Source: Nocardiopsis sp. TSRI0078
GTDB lineage: Bacteria > Actinomycetota > Actinomycetes > Streptosporangiales > Streptosporangiaceae
Length of the DNA: 64,000 bases
NCBI RefSeq assembly: GCF_001905145.1
Contig: NZ_LWLB01000012.1
Coordinates: forward strand, 310,001-374,000
Direction of reading: 5' to 3'
The translations under genes were made by a program, and so were the position numbers. Positions 28,299 through 36,564 of this stretch are shown piece by piece. The notes beneath the pieces were generated by a model. That model was given only the letters and a program-made list of their open reading frames with translations. It searched no databases and was not told where the DNA came from. Within the stretch, counting starts at the first letter, position 1; every line of letters starts with the position of its first letter.

Positions 28299-29891
28299 GT
28301 GCCTGACACCTCCCCCTTCTCCAGCCGTCCCGTCATACCCCGTCCCGTCTCGATGGTCGGAGGCGACGCCGAGCGGCTCGACCTCACCTCGTCGACCAGG
28401 GTGTCCGCCGACCTCGAAGCCCGGGGCACGCTCATGTGGCTCCAACGTGAACTCGGGGCGGCCACCGGACTGTCCCTGGCCGCCGGCGACGAGGCCGACG
28501 CCCAGATCCGGTTGAGCGTGGACGCCGACGCGGGCCTGGGCCGCGAGGGCTACCGGCTGATCGTGGACGGCGCGGGGGCCATCATCGTCGGCAACGACCC
28601 CGCCGGGGTGTTCTACGGTGCGCAGACGCTGCGCCAGCTGCTTCCCGCCGACGCCTACCGCGACGCCCCGCTGGGCGGGGCCGCGTGGTCCCTGCCCGCG
28701 GTGAGCGTCACCGACGCGCCGCGCTTCCGCTGGCGGGGGGTGATGTTGGACGTGGCCCGCCACTTCGTCCCCAAGCGCGAGGTGCTGCGGTTCATCGACC
28801 TGATGGCCATGCACAAGCTCAACGTGCTGCACCTGCACCTGACCGACGACCAGGGCTGGCGTGTGGAGATCCGCCGCTACCCGAAGCTGACCGAGGACGC
28901 CTCCTGGCGTGCCGAGAGCCAGGTGGGCGCCGGCAGGCCTCCGGTGTTCGACAACCGCCCGCACGGCGGCTTCTTCACCCAGGACGACATTCGCGAGATC
29001 GTCGCCTACGCCGACGCCCGGCACGTGGCGGTCGTCCCCGAGATCGACGTGCCCGGCCACTCCCAGGCGGCCATCCACGCCTACCCCGAACTGGGCGAGA
29101 GCGGGCGGATCCCGGTGGGCACCCAGTGGGGCGTCTTCGAGGAGGTGCTCGCGGTGACCGACGAGGTCCTGGAGTTCTACCGCAACGTCTTCGACGAGCT
29201 GATGGAGCTCTTCCCGAGCACCTACGTCCACGTGGGCGGCGACGAGTGCCCCAAGGACCAGTGGAGGGCGAGCGAGTCCGCGCAGAGGCGGATCAAGGAG
29301 GAGGGGCTGGCCGACGAGGACGAGCTGCAGAGCTGGTTCATCCGCCGGCTGGACGAGCACCTGACCTCGCGCGGTCGCCGCCTGGTGGGCTGGGACGAGA
29401 TCCTGGAGGGAGGGTTGGCGGCGGGAGCGACCGTGATGTCGTGGCGCGGCGAGGAGGGCGGCGTCGCCGCCGCCCGGGCCGGACACGACGTGGTCATGAG
29501 CCCCACCCGCACCTCCTACCTGGACTACAGGCAGTCCGAGGCCCATGACGAGCCGGTGAAGGTGGGCACCCTGCTGCGGACCGAGGACGTCTACCTGGCC
29601 GAGCCGGTGCCCCCAGGCCTCACCGAGGAGGAGGCCCGGCACGTCCTGGGCGCGCAGGTGAACGTGTGGACCGAGCACATCGACACGCCGCGCAGGCTGG
29701 ACTACATGGTCTTCCCGAGGCTGTCGGCCTTCGCCGAGCAGGTGTGGTCGGCCGGTGAGCGCGACTACGCCGAGTTCGAGCCGCGGCTGAGGCGGCACCT
29801 GGAGCGGCTCGACGCGGCCGGGGTGGAGTACCGCCCACTGGAGGGGCCGCGCCCGTGGCACACCCGCCCGGGCGTCGTGGGCTGGGGCTGA
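28299..29891 (+). CDS. Beta-N-acetylhexosaminidase (GH20)
   Basis: 530 residues. Releases terminal GlcNAc/GalNAc, for example from chitobiose. The N-terminal GH20b domain (1-130) ends at GVFYGAQTLRQLLP; the catalytic barrel starts at FRWRGVMLDVARHF and holds HLHLTDDQGWR, EIDVPGHSQAAI, and the catalytic Asp-Glu in HVGGDECPKDQW (about 314-315). No signal peptide is visible, so it is probably cytoplasmic and acts on imported chito-oligosaccharides. GTG 28299 has GGAG at -9. Expression should follow the dre site just upstream. Confidence 0.93.
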   Translation: MPDTSPFSSRPVIPRPVSMVGGDAERLDLTSSTRVSADLEARGTLMWLQRELGAATGLSLAAGDEADAQIRLSVDADAGLGREGYRLIVDGAGAIIVGNDPAGVFYGAQTLRQLLPADAYRDAPLGGAAWSLPAVSVTDAPRFRWRGVMLDVARHFVPKREVLRFIDLMAMHKLNVLHLHLTDDQGWRVEIRRYPKLTEDASWRAESQVGAGRPPVFDNRPHGGFFTQDDIREIVAYADARHVAVVPEIDVPGHSQAAIHAYPELGESGRIPVGTQWGVFEEVLAVTDEVLEFYRNVFDELMELFPSTYVHVGGDECPKDQWRASESAQRRIKEEGLADEDELQSWFIRRLDEHLTSRGRRLVGWDEILEGGLAAGATVMSWRGEEGGVAAARAGHDVVMSPTRTSYLDYRQSEAHDEPVKVGTLLRTEDVYLAEPVPPGLTEEEARHVLGAQVNVWTEHIDTPRRLDYMVFPRLSAFAEQVWSAGERDYAEFEPRLRRHLERLDAAGVEYRPLEGPRPWHTRPGVVGWG

Positions 29892-29897
29892 CGGGCC

Positions 29898-29923
29898 GCG
29901 TCCCCGGGCACGCCCGGGGACGC
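29898..29923. terminator. Bidirectional hairpin terminator
   Basis: GCGTCCCCGGGC / GCCCGGGGACGC, 12-bp inverted repeat with minimal loop, between the convergent hexosaminidase and lyase genes. Confidence 0.65.
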
Positions 29924-29943
29924 CCCCAGCACCCTCAGAAGCC

Positions 29944-31185
29944 TCAGAAGTAGGTGGCCACCGCGTCCACCACGGTGTCCTGCTCGTCCACCACCGGGAT
30001 GACGTGCCAGCGGTCGAAGGCCGTGCACGGGTGCGAGATCCCGAAGGAGACCAGGTCGCCGGGGCCGACGTCCAGCCCCGGCGGCACGCTCAGGTAGGCG
30101 TGGTGGTCGTTGAGGCCGGTCACCTCCATGCCCCCCGCCGCCACGGTGCTCCCGTCAGCGCGCCGCAGCCGGCGCGGGACCGGGAACCCCTGGTCGTGGT
30201 TGGCCTCCCGGCGTCCCAGGCCGGCGATCGCCAGGCCCTCCTCCGGGACGGAGGTGACCTGCGCCCACAGCTCCAGGGCCCCGGCCAGGGCCCCGGGCCC
30301 CTCCGGCAGGCGGCGGTAGGGGGTCGTGCGCTGGTACAGGCCGTCGTCGTGGGCCACGTAGGCGCCGCTGCGCAGGATCGGGACGATGTCGTCGCGGCCG
30401 CCGAGCTCCTCGGCGACCAGGTCGAACCACGCGCTGCCGCCCACCGACAGCACCGGCCGGGCCGTCCCGTGTCCGGCGGCCAGGGCCTCGGCGTCCCCCA
30501 GCAGCTCGCGCAGGAACCCGCGGACGCCGTCGGCGCTGTCGAGCGGTCCCTCGTACCCCGCGATCCCGGCCAGTTCCAGGCCGGGCGCGTCGGCCACGGC
30601 ACGGGCCACCGCGAGCACCTGTTCGCGGGTGCGGCAGCCTGTGCGCCCGCCGGGGATCCCGCGTTCGACCATCACGCGCAGGGGGCGGCCGCCGGGCCGG
30701 TCGGCCGCACCGCGCGCCGCGGCCGCCACGCCCTCGGCGGAGTCGGCGTAGAACAGGAACTCGAATCCGGGGTCCCGGTCGAGTTCGGCGGCCGCCCAGC
30801 GCAGCACACGCTCGTCCAGCAGCTCGTTGGCGAGCAGGATCCGGCGCACGCCGAACCGGCGGAAGTCCAGGACCTGGTTGGCGGTGGCCGCGGTGATCCC
30901 CCAGGCGCCCGCGTCCAGCTGGCGCTGGACGAGGGCCGGGGCCATGGAGGTCTTGCCGTGCGGGGCGAACAGCAGGCGGTGGTGCTCTGTGAACGCGGAG
31001 AGCGCGGCGATGTTGCGTTCCAGGGCGGAGGCCCGCAGCACCATGAGCGGCCAGGTGAACGGGCCGGTGAACAGGTGGTCGCGGCGGGCCGCGAACTCCT
31101 CCAGGGTGATCGGTTCGCCCGTCCACCACAGGCCCTTGGTACGCCAGTCGACGTGTTCCTGGGGGACGGTCAGCCGGTCGCTCAC
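29944..31185 (-). CDS. D-threonine aldolase / D-serine deaminase-like PLP enzyme
   Basis: 413 residues. Alanine-racemase-type PLP barrel with LFAPHGKTSMAPALVQ, where Lys in HGKT is the Schiff-base lysine, then a C-terminal D-serine-dehydratase-like beta domain with EVTGLNDHHAYLSVP and FGISHPCTAFDRW (His/Cys metal ligands). Members split or deaminate D-amino acids. Commonly annotated amino acid deaminase in actinomycetes. GTG 31185 has AGGAGG ten bases ahead. Two dre-like palindromes sit about 80-110 bp upstream, hinting at control shared with the adjacent hexosaminidase. Exact substrate unknown. Confidence 0.82.
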   Translation of the reverse strand: MSDRLTVPQEHVDWRTKGLWWTGEPITLEEFAARRDHLFTGPFTWPLMVLRASALERNIAALSAFTEHHRLLFAPHGKTSMAPALVQRQLDAGAWGITAATANQVLDFRRFGVRRILLANELLDERVLRWAAAELDRDPGFEFLFYADSAEGVAAAARGAADRPGGRPLRVMVERGIPGGRTGCRTREQVLAVARAVADAPGLELAGIAGYEGPLDSADGVRGFLRELLGDAEALAAGHGTARPVLSVGGSAWFDLVAEELGGRDDIVPILRSGAYVAHDDGLYQRTTPYRRLPEGPGALAGALELWAQVTSVPEEGLAIAGLGRREANHDQGFPVPRRLRRADGSTVAAGGMEVTGLNDHHAYLSVPPGLDVGPGDLVSFGISHPCTAFDRWHVIPVVDEQDTVVDAVATYF

Positions 31186-31263
31186 GTGGTGTACGCCTCC
31201 TGTGCCTGTGCCCCGCTCCGGTCACGGCCGGGCGAGCGCCCTCCCGGGGCGGGGCCTCGGTGT

Positions 31264-31295
31264 GGTCCGGACCGATCATCCCACCGGTCCGGACC
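31264..31295. promoter_or_regulatory. Paired GGTCCGGACC palindromes, 22 bp apart
   Basis: Two identical 10-bp palindromes at 31264-31273 and 31286-31295, exactly 22 bp (two helical turns) apart, upstream of the leftward D-amino-acid enzyme. They differ from the dre core GGTCTAGACC only in the two central bases, so a GntR/HutC-type repressor related to DasR is a reasonable candidate. Confidence 0.5.
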
Positions 31296-31328
31296 GGGGG
31301 CCAGGGCGCGGTCGGCGGTCGGGCGCGG

Positions 31329-32294
31329 TCAGCGGAACACGGACACGGGCGGGTTGACGATCCTGACGGTGGGCCGGGACCCCTCGCGGTGGGCGGCGGC
31401 GGCCTCCAGGCCGACGTCGGGGAAGTCGGTGATGAACCCGTCGACCCTCCACTTGAGGACGGCGTCCATGCGGGAGCGCTCGTTGACGGTGTAGGGCATG
31501 ATCTCCAGTCCCGCGTCGTGCACGCGCTCGACGTAGGCCGCGTCGATGGTGGTGTGGTTGGGGTTGATCATCTGCGCCCAGGTGAACTCGGAGATCCGGC
31601 TCTCGGGGACCCTGCCGAGCAGGGCGTGCGGCACGGACGGCATCAGGTCCTTGGAGCGGCGCACCGACTTCCAGTCGAAGCTCTGCACGACGAGGCGCTG
31701 GGACCCGCGGGACGATCCGGCCTCCAGCCAGCCCTCGCGCCCGCCCAGTTCGGCGGCGACCTCCTTCTCCACACCGGGGTAGAGCTCGGGCGACTTGAGC
31801 TCCAGGAAGAGGTCGAGGTCCAGCTCCTCCATCCGGTCGAGGGCCTCCGCGAAGGTGGGCACCCCCTCACCCTCGAAGGAGGGGTCGAACCACGATCCGG
31901 CGTCGAGCCTGCGGATCTCGGCCATGGTGAAGTCGCCGACGCTGTAGGGACTGCGGTCGGGAAAGACGTCCTCGACGTTGGTGGTGCGCTCCAGCGTGGT
32001 GTCGTGGAGCAGGACGAGGACGTCGTCCTCCGTGCGCTGGACGTCGACCTCGACGGCCTCGGCTCCGAGTTCGTGTGCCGTGTCCAGGGAGACGAGGGTG
32101 TTCTCGGGCGCGTGGCCGGACGCTCCCCGGTGGGCGACCACGGTCAGTGGCCGCTCCGAGGGCGCGTACTCGATGGACACGGGTCTGTCCTGGCGCGGTC
32201 CCGCAGGCTCGGGGGCCTGTGCCGCGGACGACGGGCCCGCGCTGACGGCGACGGTGAACGATACGGCTGCGACGACGATCCCGATGCGCTGCAC
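31329..32294 (-). CDS. Secreted glycerophosphodiester phosphodiesterase
   Basis: 321 residues. N-terminal signal peptide (QRIGIVVAAVSFTVAVSA, cleavage near SSAAQA) followed by a GDPD barrel: VVAHRGASGHAPENT (catalytic His-Arg, with Glu), EVDVQRTEDDVLVLLHDTTL (metal-binding Glu/Asp and second His), LFLELKSPELY and VDGFITDFPD. Hydrolyses glycerophosphodiesters to glycerol-3-phosphate outside the cell, perhaps also teichoic acid. The start GTG 32294 is chosen because it begins the signal peptide and follows GGGAGG; the open frame continues 52 codons upstream without merit. Confidence 0.9.
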   Translation of the reverse strand: MQRIGIVVAAVSFTVAVSAGPSSAAQAPEPAGPRQDRPVSIEYAPSERPLTVVAHRGASGHAPENTLVSLDTAHELGAEAVEVDVQRTEDDVLVLLHDTTLERTTNVEDVFPDRSPYSVGDFTMAEIRRLDAGSWFDPSFEGEGVPTFAEALDRMEELDLDLFLELKSPELYPGVEKEVAAELGGREGWLEAGSSRGSQRLVVQSFDWKSVRRSKDLMPSVPHALLGRVPESRISEFTWAQMINPNHTTIDAAYVERVHDAGLEIMPYTVNERSRMDAVLKWRVDGFITDFPDVGLEAAAAHREGSRPTVRIVNPPVSVFR

Positions 32295-32547
32295 CGGACC
32301 TCCCAAGTGCGCGTGTACTGGGCGACTGCTCCCAGGCTGAGTGCGGATGGTGACCGATCGGTTACCACGTGCGGAGCAGCCGGTGATCCGCCGCCCATCA
32401 TCTGGTGGGCACTCCACGAGTTCGACGACATTCTCACTTAATGCATCCATTTGATGACTTCATATGCCTTCTTTGACTCCACAGCCTCTTGATGATTACG
32501 GAGAGCCTGCGACCATCACTAGGAGTAGTCGATGGGAAGGAAGTCTC

Positions 32548-33906
32548 ATGCGCAAGCACCACAAGAGGTGGGTCGCGCTGTTCGGCGCCGCCGCGATCGC
32601 GTCGTCGGGGTTGGTCGGGCTCCCGGGGGCGACGGCCGGCGAGAGGGACACGCGGGCGCAGAACCGGCCGGTGGCGAGCCAGAGCGCCTCCTCGTACAGC
32701 CTCGACGGTTACGAGATCGGTTACCTGCCCGAGGGGCTGGAGGAGTACGGGATCAGCGCCTCCTCCGTCACCGACCGGAAGGGCAACAAGCAGTCGCAGA
32801 TCTCCTGGATCCAGGGGCCCGACCAGCTGTTCGGCCGGGTGACCGTACTGCGCTCGGAGAGCATCCAAAGCCTCGAGGACCTTCGTTCGATGCGGTACGG
32901 CCACCTGCGCGAGGGGTCGCTGCAGCGCATGGAGCGCAACGAGGCCCTGGAGCACGAGTCCTACCTGTCACAGGAGACCGGCGACCTGTTCTGGATGGAG
33001 AAGCCGGGCGTGGCCATGGCCGTGCACCTGCAGCCGGACCGGTGGGGCAGCGGCGAACTGGTCAGGATGGCGGAGTCCCTGAAGCCGGCGGACTCCTCCC
33101 CGCAGGATCCCGCGGAGGAGCCCGCCGGGGAGGGGGCTCCGTCCGAGGAGCCCACCGCCAAGGAGTCCGGCCAGGGCGGGCCCGCGGCCGGGGGCCAGGC
33201 CACCGGGGCCGAGGGCGTGCAGGAGCCCGCCGGGGGAGCGGTTCCCCTCGACAAGGTCGCGGACGGCACTCCGGCGGACGTCGCGGGCAACGCCCCCGTC
33301 GGGCGCCCCGCGGACCCGCGGCCGTCCGACGCCCCGCAGGTTCCGGAGGCTCCGCAGGCCCCCGAGGCCTCCGAAGCCCCGGCCGGGCAGGGCGAGACGC
33401 CCGCCGAGCAGGAGCAGACCCCGGCCGAACAGGGGGAGGCCCCCGCGGAGCCGGGCGGACAGGGTGAACAGGGAACACAGGACGAGGGAGCCAGGGTCCG
33501 GCAGGCCAAGGAGTGCCTCATCGGCCGGTTCGTGGACTTCGAGACCGGCGGGACCAGCCTGGACCAGTCGGGGATGGCCCCCTCCAGCGGAGCCTTCGTC
33601 GAGCGGGTCCTGGCCCAGGACCGGCTCGGCGCCGCCGAGCTCGACCGCCTGCTGGCCACCGCCTGGTACTACGGCGGGGAGAAGGACAAGACCGGCGCGG
33701 TCAGCGGCTGCGCCCGGGACCTGGCCATGACACGCGCCGAGGTGGAGGAGGCCGTCTTCGGCCTCTCCTCTCTGATCGCCGAGATCGTCCGGGAGGCCGA
33801 ACAGCACGGGACCGGCTCCACCCGGACCGTCGAGCCGATCGGCGCCGAGGAGTGGCAGGCGCTGTGGGACTCCCTGCCGTGGAGCTTCCCGGCAGCGACC
33901 TCCTGA
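32548..33906 (+). CDS. Secreted protein with Pro/Glu/Ala-rich linker, function unknown
   Basis: 452 residues. Signal peptide MRKHHKRWVALFGAAAIASS with cleavage near ATAGE. Residues ~50-165 form a compact domain (YEIGYLPEGLEEYG, SWIQGPDQLFGRVTVLR, GDLFWMEKPGVAMAVHL), similar in layout to the C-terminal DUF4367-type domain seen in sporulation/lipoprotein-carrier-like proteins. A low-complexity linker rich in Pro, Glu, Ala and Gln (~170-325) leads to a helical C-terminal domain with two Cys (KECLIGRFVDFETGG, SGCARDLAMTRAEV). GGGAAGGA precedes ATG 32548. No assigned function. Confidence 0.75.
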   Translation: MRKHHKRWVALFGAAAIASSGLVGLPGATAGERDTRAQNRPVASQSASSYSLDGYEIGYLPEGLEEYGISASSVTDRKGNKQSQISWIQGPDQLFGRVTVLRSESIQSLEDLRSMRYGHLREGSLQRMERNEALEHESYLSQETGDLFWMEKPGVAMAVHLQPDRWGSGELVRMAESLKPADSSPQDPAEEPAGEGAPSEEPTAKESGQGGPAAGGQATGAEGVQEPAGGAVPLDKVADGTPADVAGNAPVGRPADPRPSDAPQVPEAPQAPEASEAPAGQGETPAEQEQTPAEQGEAPAEPGGQGEQGTQDEGARVRQAKECLIGRFVDFETGGTSLDQSGMAPSSGAFVERVLAQDRLGAAELDRLLATAWYYGGEKDKTGAVSGCARDLAMTRAEVEEAVFGLSSLIAEIVREAEQHGTGSTRTVEPIGAEEWQALWDSLPWSFPAATS

Positions 33907-34235
33907 CGGCACGGGGCGGAAGCGGCCCCGGACAGGGCGGTGCGCACGGGCACCGCGCGCGGAGGGCGACCGCCGGAAGCGGCGGTCGGCGCCGCACCGG
34001 AGCAACCCGGGGCCGGGTACGACCGGCCCCGGGTTCCCCTTTGCGGGGACCCGGGGCAACCGACGAACCGGACATGGGGCCGCTCATGGGAACAACCCAT
34101 GATGTACCGTCACCTCAGGTCCGCGGGTGGGTGACCACCGTCACCCACCGGTCGCGAAGCCCCACCCGGGCGCATCCGGCCCGGACCGCGGTGGCGACCC
34201 CCGCCATCCCCCACACCCGAGGAGGACCCGCCCAG
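33907..34235. other. 329-bp intergenic region with two hairpins
   Basis: Contains a short hairpin GACCGCCG-GAAG-CGGCGGTC (33968-33987), then the strong terminator at 34004-34035. The rest leads into the gamma-glutamyltransferase gene and shows no coding sequence. CCGTCACC repeats near 34135-34145 are unremarkable in this base composition. Confidence 0.45.
34004..34035 (+). terminator. Terminator after the secreted-protein gene
   Basis: AACCCGGGGCCGG / CCGGCCCCGGGTT, perfect 13-bp stem, 6-base loop, followed by CCCCTTT. Confidence 0.75.
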
Positions 34236-36038
34236 ATGCCCGGTTTCACCACCCGGCCCCAGCTCCGCGGCGATTTCGGCATGGTCGCCTCCACCCACTG
34301 GCTGGCCAGCGCCACCGGCATGTCCCTGCTCGAACGCGGCGGCAACGCCTTCGACGCCGCCGTCGGAGCCGGCTTCACCCTCCAGGTGGTCGAACCCCAC
34401 CTCAACGGCCCCGGCGGCGAGGTCCCCGTCGTCTTCCAGGCCGCCGGGAGCGCTCCCCGGGTGCTGTGCGGCCAGGGCGTCTCCCCCGCCGCCGCGACCA
34501 TCGACGCCTACGCGGGCATGGACCGCATCCCGGGCAGCGGCGTGCTCGCCGCCACCGTCCCCGGCTCCTTCGACGCCTGGATGCTGCTCCTGCGCGACCA
34601 CGGCACCATGAACGTCCGCGACGTGCTCGACCACGCCATCGGGCTCGCCGAGCGCGGCTACCCCGTCCTGGACCGGATCGCCGCCGCCGTCGAGACCCTC
34701 GCCCCCGTCTTCTCCCAGTACTGGACCGGGTCCGCCGCCGTCTACCTCCCCCACGGCACCGCGCCCCGGCCCGGCTCCCGGCTGCGCAACCCGGCCCTGG
34801 CCGCCACCTACCGGCGCGTCGTCGCCGAGGCCGAGAGCGCCGGAGGCGACCGCGAGGCGCAGATCGAGGCCGCGCGCCGGGCCTGGTCGCAGGGCTTCGT
34901 CGCCGAGGCGGTCGGGGAGTTCCTGTCCTCTCCCGTCCCCGACGGCTCCGGGGAGCCCCGACGCGCCCTGCTCACCGCGCAGGACATGGCCGACTGGAGC
35001 GCCTCCTACGAGGACCCGGTCAGCGTCTCCCACGGCTCCCACACCGTGCACAAGACCGGCCCGTGGGGGCAGGGGCCCACCATGCTCCAGCAGCTGCGCG
35101 TCGCCGAGGCGCTGGGCACCGGCCGCGACGTCCTCGACGGGACCAGCGCCGACTTCGTGCACCGGGTCACCGAGGCCGCCAAGCTCGCCTTCGCCGACCG
35201 CGAGGCCTGGTACGGCGACCCCGACTTCGTCGACGTGCCCCTCAAGGAACTCCTCAGCACCGACTACGCCGCCCGCCGCGCCGCCCTGGTCGACGACGGC
35301 CGCGCCGGCATGGAGCAGCGTCCGGGGCGCGTCGGCACACGTCCGCCCTTCGTGCCACCGCTGTACGTACCGGGCCAGACCCCCGCGGACCGCACCACCG
35401 GTGAGCCCACGGTGCGCGACGCGGCCGGTTCCGGCCCCGCCGACCTGCGCGGGGACACCTGCCACGTGGACGTCGTGGACGCCTGGGGCAACATGGTCTC
35501 GGCCACGCCCAGCGGCGGCTGGCTCAGCAGTTCCCCGCTCATCCCCCGGCTCGGCTTCCCCCTGGGCACCCGGGCCCAGATGTTCTGGCTCGACCCGGCC
35601 TCGCCCAACGCGCTGGCGCCCCGCAAGCGGCCCCGCACCACCCTGTCCCCCACCCTGGTCACCCGCGGGGACGGCCAGGCGGTCCTGGCGATCGGCACCC
35701 CGGGCGGCGACCAGCAGGACCAGTGGACGTTCACCGCCCTGCTGCGGATCCTCAACGGCGTGGAGGACCTCCAGGAGGCCCTGGACGCCCCGATGTTCCA
35801 CACCACCGCCTTCCCCAGCTCCTTCCATCCGAGGGAGACGGTTCCGGGCGGCCTGGTCGTGGAGCCGCGCGTGGGCGGGGAGGTCATCAACACGCTGCGC
35901 GGGCGCGGGCACCGGGTGGAGGTCGTCCAGGACTGGACCCTGGGGCGCCTGGCCGCCGTGGCCCGCGACCCGGAGTCCGGAGAGCTGCGCGCCGCGGCCG
36001 ACGCCCGGGGAGCGCAGGGCTACGCCGCCGGGCGCTGA
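34236..36038 (+). CDS. Gamma-glutamyltransferase family protein
   Basis: 600 residues, Ntn-hydrolase type. MVASTHWLASATGMSLLERGGNAFDAAVGA is the usual N-terminal block. The autocleavage/catalytic Thr is in GDTCHVDVVDAWGNMVSA (about residue 407), and the Gly-rich loop is GTPGGDQQDQWTF. Transfers or hydrolyses the gamma-glutamyl group of glutathione-like compounds. No signal peptide is visible, so a cytoplasmic role is likely, unlike classical periplasmic enzymes. ATG 34236 has GAGGAGG ten bases ahead. Monocistronic. Confidence 0.9.
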   Translation: MPGFTTRPQLRGDFGMVASTHWLASATGMSLLERGGNAFDAAVGAGFTLQVVEPHLNGPGGEVPVVFQAAGSAPRVLCGQGVSPAAATIDAYAGMDRIPGSGVLAATVPGSFDAWMLLLRDHGTMNVRDVLDHAIGLAERGYPVLDRIAAAVETLAPVFSQYWTGSAAVYLPHGTAPRPGSRLRNPALAATYRRVVAEAESAGGDREAQIEAARRAWSQGFVAEAVGEFLSSPVPDGSGEPRRALLTAQDMADWSASYEDPVSVSHGSHTVHKTGPWGQGPTMLQQLRVAEALGTGRDVLDGTSADFVHRVTEAAKLAFADREAWYGDPDFVDVPLKELLSTDYAARRAALVDDGRAGMEQRPGRVGTRPPFVPPLYVPGQTPADRTTGEPTVRDAAGSGPADLRGDTCHVDVVDAWGNMVSATPSGGWLSSSPLIPRLGFPLGTRAQMFWLDPASPNALAPRKRPRTTLSPTLVTRGDGQAVLAIGTPGGDQQDQWTFTALLRILNGVEDLQEALDAPMFHTTAFPSSFHPRETVPGGLVVEPRVGGEVINTLRGRGHRVEVVQDWTLGRLAAVARDPESGELRAAADARGAQGYAAGR

Positions 36039-36339
36039 CCTGGAGGAGGACGGAACGTCACGGAACGCGGGGCGGAGTTGGACGGGATGGACGGCACAAG
36101 AGGTTTGAGAGCGCTTGCCTGCCTTGATCTGGCCTCTTGCCAAATCGCCCGGTCACTGCTTATGTAGACCCTGTGCGACGGCACTCCGGGAAAGTTCCCG
36201 ACCGCGTTCCGTCAGAACTCAATACCACCACATCAGGGTTCGTACGCTGTCTCCCCCTCCCTCAGTGACGGCCCTGTTCCCCCTCCTGCCCGAGACCTGC
36301 CCCTCCCCTCCCGGCTGGGTTTTTCGGACAAGGAGAAAC
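36039..36339. other. Leader-like non-coding stretch after the gamma-glutamyltransferase gene
   Basis: About 300 bp of visibly lower GC than the flanks. It contains GAGAGCGCTTGCC (36107-36119), a LacI-family-like half-palindrome around AGCGCT, then a weak promoter-like pair TTGCCA (36137) and TATGTA (36161) with 18-bp spacing. No protein gene is convincing between here and 36340. It leads directly into the very strong hairpin at 36340, so a short transcript ending there (about 220 nt) is possible. Confidence 0.3.
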
Positions 36340-36391
36340 GAGTGGACCGTGGTGTCACCGGCGCGGTGACACCATGGTCCACTCTCTTTTT
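36340..36391 (+). terminator. 20-bp-stem intrinsic terminator with U tract
   Basis: GAGTGGACCGTGGTGTCACC (36340-36359) pairs with 36365-36384 over 20 bp, one G-U pair, 5-base loop GGCGC, then TCTTTTT. This is by far the most classical terminator in the window. It is 300 bp after the gamma-glutamyltransferase stop, and an AAGGAG sits immediately before the stem. Confidence 0.85.
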
Positions 36392-36548
36392 CCGCGTTTA
36401 CCCGGATGTCGGCAATATGCTCGCAACAAAGCCTCTCGGGCGAAAGTATGCGGTGCGCAACCGTTTCTGGTGCTTTGTACACATGGATACCGAGTACCTT
36501 TTCCGCGCAGAAGAACACCCCCGCCGGCACGGCGGCCGGAGGGGGTGA
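36342..36548 (+). CDS. Doubtful 68-residue reading frame starting inside the terminator hairpin
   Basis: AAGGAG at 36330-36335 followed six bases later by GTG opens a frame of 68 codons: VDRGVTGAVTPWSTLFFRVY ... RNRFWCFVHMDTEYLFR. The AT-rich part (36390-36510) gives an unusually aromatic, hydrophobic translation. The start codon would be buried in a 20-bp stem, so translation and termination would compete. I recognise no family; it may be chance. Recorded because ribosome site and frame are good. Confidence 0.25.
   Translation: MDRGVTGAVTPWSTLFFRVYPDVGNMLATKPLGRKYAVRNRFWCFVHMDTEYLFRAEEHPRRHGGRRG
36516..36547 (-). terminator. Hairpin after the NlpC/P60 gene
   Basis: CACCCCC / GGGGGTG outer stem with GC-rich inner pairing (GCCGGC..CGGC), 18 bp beyond the stop of the leftward NlpC/P60 gene. 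Confidence 0.5.
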
Positions 36549-36564
36549 CGGGAAGGGCGCCGTG

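Noticed and set aside
36219-36530. Leftward 103-codon frame opposite the strong terminator
   Set aside because: Runs through both terminator hairpins, no ribosome site, no similarity recognised.
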